Assembly: GCA_963989385.1 (NCBI GenBank)
Contig: OZ022506.1
Coordinates: forward strand, 6,489,415 to 6,553,414
Length of the DNA stretch: 64,000 nt
Origin: Ctena decussata
Lineage: Eukaryota; Mollusca; Bivalvia; Lucinida; Lucinidae
Reading direction: 5' to 3'
In this document: piece after piece, positions 53,339 to 63,740 of the stretch
Numbering within the stretch: the stretch's first letter is position 1
Layout of the letters: each line of letters opens with the position of its first letter
Position numbers and translations under genes: made by a program
The notes under the pieces: generated by a model
Seen by the model: the letters and a program-made list of their open reading frames with translations, nothing else
What the model was told of the DNA's origin: nothing
The model's database searches: none

Positions 53339-54260
53339 TTTTTGCGTGACATTTCGCATGGTTATTTGAAATTGAAATGTTCACTTAATGACAATTTTTA
53401 TTCATATCATTGGTCATTTTTACACTTAAAGAATGTCTGTGGATTATTTATAACACATTATAAGTACTGGGCACAGCAGGTTGAATTATCTGGCAGATCA
53501 GCTCCTGTTGATATTTCAAAATATCTCAGAGCGTCACACTTCAGCAGCTGAAATATTTTTACTATAACTCCAAGACCATATGTCGTAGCCCATTCAAATA
53601 AACTATGTTATAAAGGGAAAGTAATGTGCTTTCTAACAAAAGTTTATTTGACTGTGCATGACAGATGAGTTTAAACTATCTCTGTCATAAAATATAGTAT
53701 TTTTTCAAGTGAAACAGCATAACACCTAATTTTTGGCTATTTTGGGCTATTTAAAGAAATGGCTATTCCGATCAACATGAAAGTTTTAGGCCAGTGAGAG
53801 ATGCTTGTTTCCGACATTCTGAAATGTAGTTTATGTATCTCAGTCCTGTAGAATTTGATAGGCAAGTACATAACATACGTTCAATTCAAAAATGTCATCT
53901 GATCTTGGCTGAGGCGTGTGTTATTGTTAGGGTCTAGAAACTGGAAAAGAGAGAGAAAAAAACAACGTTATATTAATGATATCTAACGCCTGAATAGAAA
54001 ACACTCTTATTATTTGCAATAACGCTTGGAACTTTTTAGATTGACATACCAGCACTATTCGAATCAGACTAGTACATGTAGCGTACTAAGTACATTAACT
54101 ATATCCTGTTCTCTTGCGATATAACCTCACTTAGTTATCTCTCTTCAGCTAATCTTTCAAATAAATCGATCGGGAACTACTTGTACTATTTTCTTTGCGG
54201 CAGTTTTTAGAATACTCGGTATAGCTGACAGTTTTCAGATAAAAATGACCGAGTAGAAAT
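53339..54260. other. No gene recognised
   Basis: AT-rich. The frame 53,318-53,551 starts in the repeated 15-bp word and shows no domain. Confidence 0.35.
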
Positions 54261-54261
54261 T

Positions 54262-55340
54262 ATAAGAAATGAATTATTTAAGGTTGTGTAAACGCAAGCA
54301 AATCACTCACAAACTTAACATAGAGCCCTTCGGGCTTTATACATTTTGTGAGTGTTTCACCGGCGTTTACACATCGATAAGGGACGAGTCATTTATTATC
54401 AGGTGGGGGGGGGGGGGGGGGGGGGGGGAGCCGGTACATTGTCATATGGTTCACCAAAATTTTTCCGACCCCCCCCCCCCCCCAGTCTCACCAGAATTAT
54501 TTATCCGACCCCCCCCCCCCCCCCAGATAGGTGGCAAAAAATTTTATGACCCCCCCCCTATCCCCAGTGCCAGCTACCCTTCACACAAATACCATATTAC
54601 CTATTTTATGTCAGACTGACCTCAATCAAAACCTAGCTGTATGAAACACAAAGAACATTTCTTATTCAAACAGGTTAATTACAATATGTAATTATGGTCT
54701 GTTTAAACTTTGTCTGCATTTCTTGCATTTTTACTTCTGCTAATGGCCGTCCGGAAATCTTTTTGTTGAATGCTTAATAATTATAACTGTAAATAATATT
54801 AATTGGGCCTCTGGGTGGTGGGGGTCTGGGTGCTGTGTTTTTGCTGATGAAAAGGCAAATGGAAAGCTGATATCACAAATGCAGGCATTAAATTTAATTG
54901 AGCACAAAATCATCTACTTGACATGATTTTATAGACACTTTCATACTGTTCTATCAAAACAATGTAAAATTTTGATTTTTTTTTTTTGAGTCATTTCCAT
55001 AAAGACTTTAAAGTTTTGAAGTTGTGAGTTTGGAAGAAAAGAGTATGAAATTTTATGAGAAATGGGGGGTCTGCCCCCCAGAAGCTGAGACATTTTTAAA
55101 AATAAGGACTGATGGAAGAATTCTGACCCCCCCCCCCCAATATGCCTAATAAAATATATGACCCCCTGCTCCAAGGCTTTTTTATTTCCGACCCCCAGTA
55201 CATCACCAAAAAAAAAAAAAAAAAATCCGACCCCCCCCCCTAAATGTACCCGGCCCCCCAGCTGACAATAAATGACTCGTCCCTAAAATGAAAAAAAAAA
55301 TCTCATTCCTATAAAAACATTCCAGCGCTAAAAGAAAAAC
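54262..55340. mobile_element. Family X copy 4, split by the G/C-tract element
   Basis: The left part (GTGTAAACGCAAGCAAATCAC, TTTGTGAGTGTTTCACCGGC, TTTACACATCGATAA) ends at about 54,380. Matching sequence resumes at 55,286 (AAATGAAAAAAAAAATCTCA), as in copy 3 at 60.7 kb. The right half of family X is missing. Confidence 0.7.
54381..55285. mobile_element. 905-bp TIR element full of G- and C-homopolymers
   Basis: The ends are GGGACGAGTCATTTATTATC and the inverted GACAATAAATGACTCGTCCC. After the left TIR comes G24 (54,405-54,428). Several runs of 9-15 C follow, each introduced by GA or CGA (CCGACCCCC type), and the right end again has C-runs and GGCCCCCCAGC. The left and right arms stay complementary through the G/C tracts and GGTACATT. 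Frames crossing it are Gly/Pro artefacts. Confidence 0.85.
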
Positions 55341-55450
55341 AATTGAATTCTGAAAGCCTGGTCAGATCCGTCGGAAGCAAGGGATACATGCCCGAATCAT
55401 GTCCAATAATGACGCGCATTACTGGACACGCACTTCAGCATAGGCTTAAG
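55341..55450. other. Boundary before the triplicated segment
   Basis: Short sequence not shared with later segment copies. Confidence 0.35.
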
Positions 55451-55454
55451 CAGA

Positions 55455-56175
55455 TCGACTCTAATATAAACGTATCCATACCAAATTTAGTGTGACAGAT
55501 GCACTTCTGTTATTAACCTCTTCAGAGTCGCTAAACCCAAAAGTTTGAAAGGAAAGAGATGATGGCAAGGCCCCGAGGTTATAAAACTTTTTTCATGCTC
55601 AACTCAGCTGAGCATAAAATTTTCTCTGCTGATAAATATGAAAATGCCAACATTTTCTTATTCATAAGCAGAGAAAATTACATACTCCGCTTAACTGAGC
55701 AAGAAAACAACTGTACTTATCAGTAATTTGTTATTTATTAGCAGGTAAAATTTCATGCCCAACTCAGCTGAGCATGGAAAAAGTTTTATAACCTCGGGCC
55801 CAGGTCTCGGCAGACAAAGAGCATCCCTCTCCGAGCCACACTTACTGTCACATTAGCTGCAGACCTCAGGTACGAGACGCCTACGCATTAACTCGCGAGC
55901 GCAGACTTTCGATGAAGCAAGAACACGCAAAAAGCAAAACATCAACTCAAAAGAATGGAAGCCAAACTCCGCTAAGATTCATGTCACTATGGCAGGTCAG
56001 TCTTTGTTTTAGATTAATTTAGAAATTTAACCAGATATACAGTTTATGGAATAAGGTTACTTTAAAACAGTATGTAAGTATTTTGTGACCCAAATGCTAG
56101 AGAACCAGAATCAATCAACACTGAAACATTAACTGGGTTGATGATATCCTTGGGGACAAGTTGTCCACCAGCAGT
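55455..56175 (+). repeat. Exon-like segment, tandem copy U1
   Basis: Order of parts: CTAATATAAACGTATCCATA, TTCAGAGTCGCTAAACCC, AGTTTGAAAGGAAAGAGATG, ATGGCAAGG, [family R insertion], TCTCGGCAGAC, CCTCTCCGAGCCACACTTAC, TCAGGTACGAGACGCC, ACTCGCGAGCG, GAATGGAAGCC, AAACTCCGCTAAGATTCATG and CAGGTCAGTC. It could be a first exon with the donor at either AG/GTACGAG or CAG/GTCAGT. The frame after the ATG is broken by the insertion and by later stops, so this copy is probably non-functional. Confidence 0.8.
55571..55801. mobile_element. Foldback element, family R copy 2, inside U1
   Basis: CCCCGAGGTTATAAAACTTT is mirrored by AAGTTTTATAACCTCGGGCC. Inner CATGCTCAACTCAGCTGAGC words are also mirrored. Comparison with copy U3 shows the empty site as one AGG, duplicated here on both sides. 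Confidence 0.85.
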
Positions 56176-57200
56176 GATTTCAGCCCAGTGGTTCTGTCAC
56201 AGTCCAGTTTAGTGCAACATACGCGCGTTTCTGTATTTAACTTCTTCAGTGTCGCTAAACCCCAATAGTTTGAAAGAAAAGAGATGATGGCCATATCTTT
56301 GCAGGCAATTGGCATCCCTCTCCGAGCTACACTTACTGTCGTATTCCGCGGGACACATTACCTGCAGACATTAAATAAGAGACACCTCATATTAACTCGC
56401 GAACGTCCCTATCGACCCATCTCAACCCCTGCGTCTAGAGGAAGAGGACAGACAAGGGCACCAGGAAAGAGATGTCCGATGCAGCAAGAACCCGCAAAAA
56501 AACTAAAAACAGTTCAAAAAGAATGGAAGCCAAACTCCGCTAAGATTCATGTCGCTATGACAGGTCAGTTTTTGTTTCAGGATAATAAGACATTTTACCT
56601 ACATATACATAAAATATAATTAGGTTACTTTAAATCAAAATTAAGGTAGTGACTCCAATGCTAGAACCAGAATCAAAGTAAAAAGTATGCAAAGACCAGG
56701 AACTGAAACAATCAAAATCCAAATCCAGCCCTCAAACCATAGTTGGAAACAACTTAGATTACAAATAATCAAGATACAGAGAACATATGGCCAACCGAGT
56801 GAGCAGCTTGTTCCCAAAAGGTGGCCACTCAGCAACCCAAACCGAACCAAAAATAATAATAACATACACAAGGTGAAACATCACAGAAACTCTGACACCA
56901 AAAACAGGCAACAAAGACCACAACAGAACTACCGCCTTGGAACGGTCAGTAATGAATTACTGGGGGGCTTAAATCGATTTTACAGGCCCAACCTCACCCT
57001 CAGTTTCTGAAGTGGTACAAAACATTAAGTTGGTTGTTCGGTTCGCATGATAACCCTCTAACTCGTCAATGAATCATCACGGTAAACACATAAATCAAAT
57101 TTCAACACCATGAAGAAGCACTGAACCTTGACTAACTGGGCTGATGATATCCTCGGGGAAAATTGTCCACAAGCAGTGATATCAGCCCAGTGGTTCTAAT
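56176..57200 (+). repeat. Exon-like segment, tandem copy U2
   Basis: This copy has the only long open frame: from ATG at 56,284 through IPLRATLTVVFRGTHY and RPISTPASRGRGQTRAPGKR to KEWKPNSAKIHVAMTG, meeting a donor-like ACAGGTCAGT at about 56,563. A family A repeat is inserted downstream (56,677-57,120). The encoded stretch is basic and low in hydrophobic residues, and I recognise no domain. Whether it is translated is unknown. Confidence 0.7.
56677..57120 (-). mobile_element. Retroelement-like repeat, family A copy 3, inside U2
   Basis: It starts AGTAAAAAGTATGCAAAGAC and ends CACCATGAAGAAGCA. The empty site is seen in U1 (CCAGAATCAATCAACACTGA), which fixes both ends within a few bases. Confidence 0.88.
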
Positions 57201-57201
57201 A

Positions 57202-58110
57202 CGAGGGGCGTTCGAAAAGTTTTGCAAATGGCCTCGTAACTTTGTGTAAGGGCATACTGGGTACACATGCTATGCATGTACTGAATGCACTACGTTTGGT
57301 CTTTACAATTATACCAAACAAATTACAAAGGCTCTGTTTCTTACTGACTTACATTGCAGTTTGTTAGGCCCCAGTCATACCACTGGGTTTTTTTTACATG
57401 TCAAATCTTTTCAGTGTTAGGCCCTTAACTCGAATATCGTTATAAATACAAAATATATCTTTGTCAACTGCATGTCCATCGTTGCCTACATTATCCATAC
57501 AAAAGTTAGAAGGGTGGCACTGTTATCGAGTCATTCCTTGCAACGTAATGCACAGTTCTTATGACGCTATTAAAATCGACGTCAACGTCATTTTAGAAAG
57601 ATTGTAGCAGTTTCATATTTTGCATTAATTTGAATTTATTGACAGCTTTTAGCTGATCCATGCAAATGCTCTTGCTGACAGATTTCGATTACTAACAGAC
57701 TTATTTTCATAACAAAACCATAATAACTTTAGTAGAAAGGGAGAATTTGCTATAACATGAAATACGGTTAATACATATTCACGGGACAGTACTGAACCTA
57801 GTTTAAATATAATTTCCGCCATATTTACAGGACAATATTGTCTGGACATTGTCTTAAAGCAGATTTTTTTAAAAAAAATCAAAGACTGTTCATATATGAA
57901 TTACGGCCTACTAAAGTAGAATTCTGCAGTGCCTGTAGGGTATACCTCTTTCAAAGAAGTTAAAAACTTGTCCTTTTAAGAAAATATAGGTGCGTTTGCA
58001 AACTTTTGTAGGCATAACATAGTTTTATGTGTTTTTGCTATCAGTAATTCTGTCTTTATAGTCGTTATCAAGAAATTACGCCATTTGCAAATCTTTTCGA
58101 ACACCCCTCG
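57202..58110. mobile_element. 909-bp mariner-like nonautonomous element
   Basis: CGAGGGGCGTTCGAAAAGTT then TTGCAAATGGC is mirrored by GCCATTTGCAAATCTTTTCG then AACACCCCTCG. TA is duplicated on both sides (57,200-57,201 and 58,111-58,112). CGAGGGGCGTTC-type ends are typical of mariner elements. No transposase frame with a DDE/D pattern is present inside. The paralogous empty site in U1 reads CTAATATAAACG with one TA. Confidence 0.92.
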
Positions 58111-58298
58111 TATAAACGTGTCCATACCAAGTTTAGTGCGTCAGACGCGCGTTTCTGTATCTAACTACTTCAGAGTTGCTAAAACCCTAAAAGTTTAAAA
58201 GAAAAGAGATGATGAGCAGGTCTCGGCAGGCAATGAGCATCCCTCTCCGAGCAACACTTACTGTCGTATTCCGCGGGACACGTTTACGGCAGACATCA

Positions 58299-58724
58299 GT
58301 GATGAGTTTTATAAGGCTATCGGCTAAGATAGAGGTAGAGGTAGCCAGGAAAGGAACCTAGCATGTTAAAAAACGGTGTTAGGGAAAATAGCGCTAGGGA
58401 AAATGGCGTCTCTCATCCATACAAAAAGCTGGCTCTTTTATTGAGGTTAACCACATACGTATATTCCCGTTGAGCATAACAAGGACATTTTTTCTTCATT
58501 TTATCGCTGGTCCTAAAATTAATGAATGTGTTGTCATCAAATTCTAGACCCAGACGAATTGTTGACAAGGACGCCATATTGAATCTGGAATAGAATTGAA
58601 TAGATAGCACCACTTCGAGGATCTACCTTCGCTAGGCTAGCGGCTATTTTGCCTACCTCTATAAAACGGGTAGGAAGTTTATCGCTAGGTAGCGGCTACT
58701 TTTCCTAGCCTTATAAAACTCGTT
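58299..58724. mobile_element. 426-bp foldback element, family V, inside U3
   Basis: GATGAGTTTTATAAGGCTAT is mirrored by TAGCCTTATAAAACTCGTT. Inner GCTA.GATAGAGGTAG and CTACCT words are also mirrored. TCA is present on both sides, and U1 shows the uninterrupted CTCAGGTACGAG. Confidence 0.82.
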
Positions 58725-59335
58725 TCAGGTAAGAGACGTCTATGAATAAACTCGCGAGCGCAAGCCATCACATCCACTGCATCTCGAGAAAGGCCACAGA
58801 CAAGGGAATCAGGAAAGAAATGTTCAATGCAGCAAGACCCGCAAAAAGTAAAAAAAACTCAAATGAATGGAAGACAAACTCCTTTAAGATTCATGTCGCT
58901 ATGACAGGTCAGTCTTAGTCTAAATAATCTCAATCTACCAACTACTAGTAAACCTCTGGAATAACTTTAAATGATGCAACAAATTCTCGCAATGTGACCT
59001 CTTATGACCAGAAAATATATAATTTGTACAAGACTTGTTGCAATTTATATTGTATATAATATCGCCCTTGAAACATGCCGAAATAGTGCCCATGAAGGAA
59101 ACTAGCTTTTTATTCTACTGTTACAGTTTAAGCAAGTGAAACTCGGACATTTTCACCAACACAACAGAGTTTTCCTGTTCCTCACCATGGTAACAACAAT
59201 TATTACATATTTTTTATTGTTTTCAGCTTAAAAGATATATAATATTAAGTTAGACCCACTGGTGATCCCCATAACAAGGGAAAACGCCAAAACGATCCAA
59301 TTACATTAACTCCTTTGAAAATCAACATTAAATAG

Positions 59336-59362
59336 TACGCCGGGCTCATGCCCGGCGTAAAT
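59336..59362. repeat. Perfect short hairpin
   Basis: ACGCCGGGCTCATGCCCGGCGT followed by T-rich sequence. In bacteria this would be called a terminator; here it is more likely a small inverted repeat. Confidence 0.6.
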
Positions 59363-59617
59363 TTTTTTTAAAGTGGTCAAAGTACCCAAATCATAAGTCA
59401 TTTGAACATTGACAAATCCAGAATATTCTAGATACACAGACATATACTCCGAAACAGAGGTGTGATCAGGTGCTCGCGAGAAGTAAGCATCACCTGCCTA
59501 TTAGCAGGCGGAAACCAAAATGTTATCTTAATAAAAAATAAATCCGAACAGCTCAGAAATGCACCATTATGATGCATTTTGTCAAGAACCTTCCCACATG
59601 TTTACATGTATGACATG

Positions 59618-59653
59618 ATAGATAGATTAGATATTAGATAGATAGTTAGATAA

Positions 59654-59704
<51 letters not shown>
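59618..59704. repeat. (GATA)n microsatellite
   Basis: About 13 uninterrupted GATA units from 59,652 with degenerate GATA/GATTA units before them. The YLSI-repeat frame on the minus strand is an artefact. Confidence 0.95.
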
Positions 59705-59919
59705 TACAATTGTAGAAGAAAACCGAGAAAATATAATCAGCTGGACAACACCGCATAACCCTATACATGTATTTCCTTTGCCAGTTTCGAGATTCCTTAA
59801 TATGTGCACAGTTACTGGGCGCTGAAGTTAAATGTGACTGAGTTTCCCGGCGTATTGATACTTTCCGTTAATGTTTTCTTGTCTATTTTATTTGGGAAGT
59901 TTTCATGACCTGCTGCATT

Positions 59920-60590
59920 CATCATACAGTGGTGAAATATGTCATAGACTGATAGTCTGGGAAAAATATTCAAGGACTTGTACATGTATCAGTGAGTGAA
60001 GAACTATGTCAAAGACTCATAGTTTGAGATGTTTTCATGAGCTGTTGCATTTATCAGCCAGTCGTGAAATGTGTCATAGACTGATAGTCTGGAAGTTTTC
60101 AAGGACTTGTACATTTATCGGTCAGTGGTGAAATATTCAAAGACTGATAGTTTGGGGTATTTCATGAATTTTTGCATATATCAGCCTATGGTCAAACTTT
60201 TGATGTCATAGACTGATAGCCTGGGAAATTTTAATAAATGGCACATGTATCATCATTCAGTGGTGAAATATGTCAAAGTCTGATAGTTTGGAAAATTTTC
60301 ATGAACTGCCGCATATATTATAGTCAGTGTAGAAATATGTCATAGACTAATAGTCTGGGAAATTGCCAATACCTTGTACATGTATCAGTCAGTGGTGTAA
60401 TATTCAAAGACTGATAGTCTATGGAATTTCCATAAAGTAGTTAGTACATGTGTCTGTGTCACAGACATATAATCATGAATCGGTTCATGTATCAGTGGTG
60501 ACACATGTAATAGACAGATCGGCTTGGACATTTTGATGAACTGGTACATGTATCGATCAGTGGTCAAACGTGTGACAAACACTAAAGGAA
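59920..60590. repeat. ~65-bp minisatellite, left part
   Basis: Units contain AGTGGTGAAATATGTCATAG, ACTGATAGTCTGGGAA and ACATGTATCAGTCAGTGG, about ten degenerate copies. The array is interrupted at about 60,600 by family X copy 3. Confidence 0.88.
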
Positions 60591-60597
60591 CTAATTT

Positions 60598-61265
60598 CTT
60601 TTTCGGGATTTTATCGATGTGTAAACGCCTGCGAATCACTAACAAACTGAATAAAGCTCGAAAAGAGAGTTTGTGAGAGATTCGTCGGCGTTTACACATT
60701 GATAAGATGCAAAAAAGAAAGGAAATCCATTTCTTATTATTCTAACTTTGTCCATCCCAAACTTTTTCTTCGGCTGCATTGTCCATACTACATCGGATGG
60801 TTTAGGTGAACAGCGTTTGACAAAGTCAGAGACAAAAGCATTTCAAGCATACTTTCCTTTGAAATTACAAACGGCTGTTTCCCTTGTTCTCATTTTTAAT
60901 CCGTTTCTTGCATGAAAAGTCGGAACGTTCCAAAATAGTCAACCGAAAACACTGTCGAGGGCGCCGCCATTTTGGAAACCTTACCAACCGACGTTTGTTA
61001 TGACGCTGACGTTACGTCATAAATAACGTCATACATGCGCTTGCTGTGGTCGTCTCCAGACAAATTATGTTCTTCCATCTGAATAAAAATTAAATTAGAA
61101 AATGCAAAATTGCTGATTCGTTACGGAAAAATGTGAAAAAAAAAAAACTTTATCAGAAGGGAATGCCGCGTATGGATACAGGACTTATCGATGTATAAAC
61201 GCCTCTCTGCATATGTTGTCAGCCAATCATTTATTCGGACTTTGTGTCCAAGAGAGTCTCTTAGA
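60598..61265. mobile_element. Dispersed element, family X copy 3 (best preserved)
   Basis: It runs from GGGATTTTATCGATGTGTAA to about TTATCGATGTATAAACGCCT CTCTGCATATG. The left ATCGATGTGTAAACGCC word reappears inverted at about 60,685 and directly at about 61,185. Body words are ACACTGTCGAGGGCGCCGCC, TGACGCTGACGTTACGTC and TTGCTGTGGTCGTCTCC. It sits within a minisatellite that continues on the other side. Confidence 0.78.
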
Positions 61266-61269
61266 ATTA

Positions 61270-61425
61270 TATAATCATAAGTTGGTACATGTATCAATCA
61301 GTGTTGATATATGTCAAAGGCAAATGGGCTTAGAAATTTTGATGAATTGGTACATGTTTCAGGCAGTGGAGAAATATGTCATAGACCAACAGACTGATAA
61401 TCCGGGAATTTTTCATTAAACTGCT
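61270..61425. repeat. ~65-bp minisatellite, right part
   Basis: TTGGTACATGTATCAATCAG, GAAATATGTCATAGAC and similar words continue the 59,920-60,590 array. Confidence 0.82.
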
Positions 61426-61685
61426 ATATCTACTAGCATCATCCGAGAAGTTTTGTCATTCGTCCCATTACTTTGGAAACATATGCATGTATGTTGAAAG
61501 GACACATTAAACACCAACCAACAGTCCTAACTGACATCTTTAGACTGATACGAAGGATTTAATGGAATGCAGTCATTTAATCCACATATTTGCCGCTTTT
61601 TATATTTAAGTGTTTATGCCACTTGCCTAATTTCTTGTCAAAGAGCAATAGTGGATGATTCACACAGCATATGTTTATAAGTAGA

Positions 61686-62205
61686 TCGTCCCAAGGCGGT
61701 ACTTTCGTTGTGGTTGCATTTGTTTTATGTTCGGCGCTGTTTAACTTATTGTGTTTTCATTTAAACCTTCTATAATAAAAATAGAAATATGTAAAAATAG
61801 TTGTTAAACGTTTTTCGTATAATTTGTTTAGTCTGTTGTGTGGTACATGTGTGCACCGCGACGGAGGGTGAGGGTGAAGGTTTGGGCCCAGTAAAACCGG
61901 TTTAAACCCCCCAGTAGTTATTACTGACCGTCCCAAGGCGGCACTTTCGTTGCGGTTGCATTTGTTTTATGTTCGGTGCTGTTTAACTTAATGTGTTTTC
62001 ATTTTAACCCTTCTGTTGGTCTAAATTACTTAGTTCAGTAAAGATAGCTGAGTTGCCACCTATTTGGGAAAGAGCTGCTGACTCGGCTTATCACTTGCAA
62101 TTTATTGTTGGTTGGGATGTCTTTGTCAATCTTTTCCTTTGATGTTGGGGATAGGGTTTGGGATCTGATTCAGTCAGTTCCTGAAGTGCATTTACTCTTT
62201 AAAAA
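61686..62205 (+). mobile_element. SINE-like family B copy 2, with a partial tandem copy
   Basis: GATCGTCCCAAGGCGGTACT at 61,685 and TGACCGTCCCAAGGCGGCAC at 61,925 head a partial and a full copy. GGTTTGGGCCCAGTAAAACC precedes the full copy as in family A. AAGATAGCTGAGTTGCCACC, CTGCTGACTCGGCTTATCAC and GATTCAGTCAGTTCCTGAAG match 29.6-30.0 kb. Confidence 0.82.
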
Positions 62206-62819
62206 TAGTATCTTCTTGCAATTTTCAGTATTGTTACTTAGAACACTATGTAGAAAGTGAATTCAAGGAACAAATATATGTTTAATAATAACATGGAACA
62301 TGTGCACTATTTATGACATTTTTTGGAATGCATAATCATGACAATTTTAAGTTACTACTGTAGTTTACCTGAGTGCAATTTTGAAATCTATCCTTCAGAG
62401 TGCATTTAAATTATCAGAAATATTAGTGAAGGTACTTCAGAAAAGTTACAACTCGTAGACTGAAACGCACGGTTTGTTTGGTATTCCTTTATAAGCAGTC
62501 TCCTTTTGATTTTGTTTTTTCGATCTCTTTTCTGACATCACACTGTTTCAAACTGCGAAATGTATTTCCATATTGTCCTATTCAAGTATCTGGAAAATCG
62601 TTATTCAATGCTTGGCATCCTTGAAGTCATATTCAGTAACAGTTGGTATATTGATGTGTTTTCGTGACTAGATCTTGAAAATCATTCGTCAGCATACCAA
62701 GAGGGAAAACAAAAGTAATATTTTGGCGAATCAGATACAAAGTTAGTGTAACCATCTTTCTGTCAATGAAAATTGTTCCCAATGTCGTCATACTTACATA
62801 TAACTATGTGTGCAGCTGA
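62206..62819. other. No gene recognised
   Basis: Nothing supportable. Confidence 0.35.
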
Positions 62820-63740
62820 AAAGGACTTCTTCGATTAAGGCGAGGATTTTCCCCATTAGACCGGCGCGACAGGTCCGAATTTTCAAAAGTATAAAGTGTG
62901 CAAATTTTTCTTAGCGGAGCTTCCACAAATATGTAAGGCGTATGAAATCAGATCATTTGTGATTCAGACCCAAAGACATGGGGAGATAAGCCAGTCTGAC
63001 CCTACCTACCCTTATTTCAAGGTTTTCGCATACCTCAATTTTTGAGGTAATAAAAATATTGAAATCAGTCATTCATTTCATACATTTTTGTCATAAATGC
63101 ATGCTAAATACATGCATATCACAATACAAAGCAATGATTTTCTTCTTGTTACGCCTGACTGGCATTTAAACATGCAAAACCACAGTTATACTTCCGGTCA
63201 AAGCGGCCAAAAGAGAACGCTTCACTATAACTAAAATACAAGTACTTTCCCCCCCGTGACCCAGCATTTCCTTCATGCAGCAGACTTATACGATGCAAGT
63301 ACGCAATATATATGAGTGGGAAGCTGGGTCACGGGGGGGAACGATACTCAATAAGCCAAAGAAGAAGAATGGTCAACAGTAGCACTGTGATCTTCAAGGT
63401 TTTTATTGTGTACCATGACCTTGAAATGAGGTCAAGGTCACATACATACAGTCAAAAGTATCCAGTGTTATCTGTTATGTAAGTAATGTAAGTCAAAAAA
63501 GGCTGAAATATATACAATAAATCATTATTTCAACGAACAGTTTGAGGAAAATTTACAATTTATCTCAACAATAACGTCAACGTCAACGTATGTTTAACGT
63601 ACTTTACATAGACACAAACACTTGAAAATTCATTTTCCATGCAAGTTACAAGTCATAGTCATAAATGCAAAGCAAAAGTCAGTGATCCGTATAACTTTTA
63701 AATCATGGGGAAAATTCACGCCTTAATCGAAGAAGTCCTT
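62820..63740. mobile_element. ~920-bp TIR element
   Basis: AAGGACTTCTTCGATTAAGG then CG(A/T)G(G/A)ATTTTCCCC at both ends in inverted orientation, about 37 bp. Inside is a second inverted pair, TTCCCCCCCGTGACCCAGC (about 63,247) and GCTGGGTCACGGGGGGGAA (about 63,324), plus a unit of the ACCTTGAAATGAGGTCAAGG tandem repeat. No transposase frame and no clear target duplication. Confidence 0.85.

Larger units (their letters stand above)
57125..58960 (+). repeat. Exon-like segment, tandem copy U3, split by two insertions
   Basis: The upstream part (GGGCTGATGATATCCTCGGG, GTGGTTCTAATA) is cut by a mariner-like element and resumes at TATAAACGTGTCCATACCA. An ATG at 58,211 gives M-S-R-S-R-Q-A-M-S-I-P-L-R-A-T-L-T. 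The exon-like part is then cut after GCAGACATCA by a 426-bp foldback element and resumes at GGTAAGAGACGTC. The end TTCATGTCGCTATGACAG then GTCAGT matches U2. Confidence 0.8.

Noticed and set aside
54269..54619. Gly/Pro-rich frames
   Set aside because: They translate G24 and C-runs inside a TIR element.
57649..57882. Mariner transposase remnant on the minus strand
   Set aside because: No HTH, WVPHEL-like or DD(34)D pattern; AT-driven composition.
59336..59362. Rho-independent terminator (hairpin plus T-run)
   Set aside because: Host features are clearly eukaryotic, where this signal is not used.
59627..59809. YLSI-repeat protein on the minus strand
   Set aside because: Translation of a (GATA)n microsatellite.
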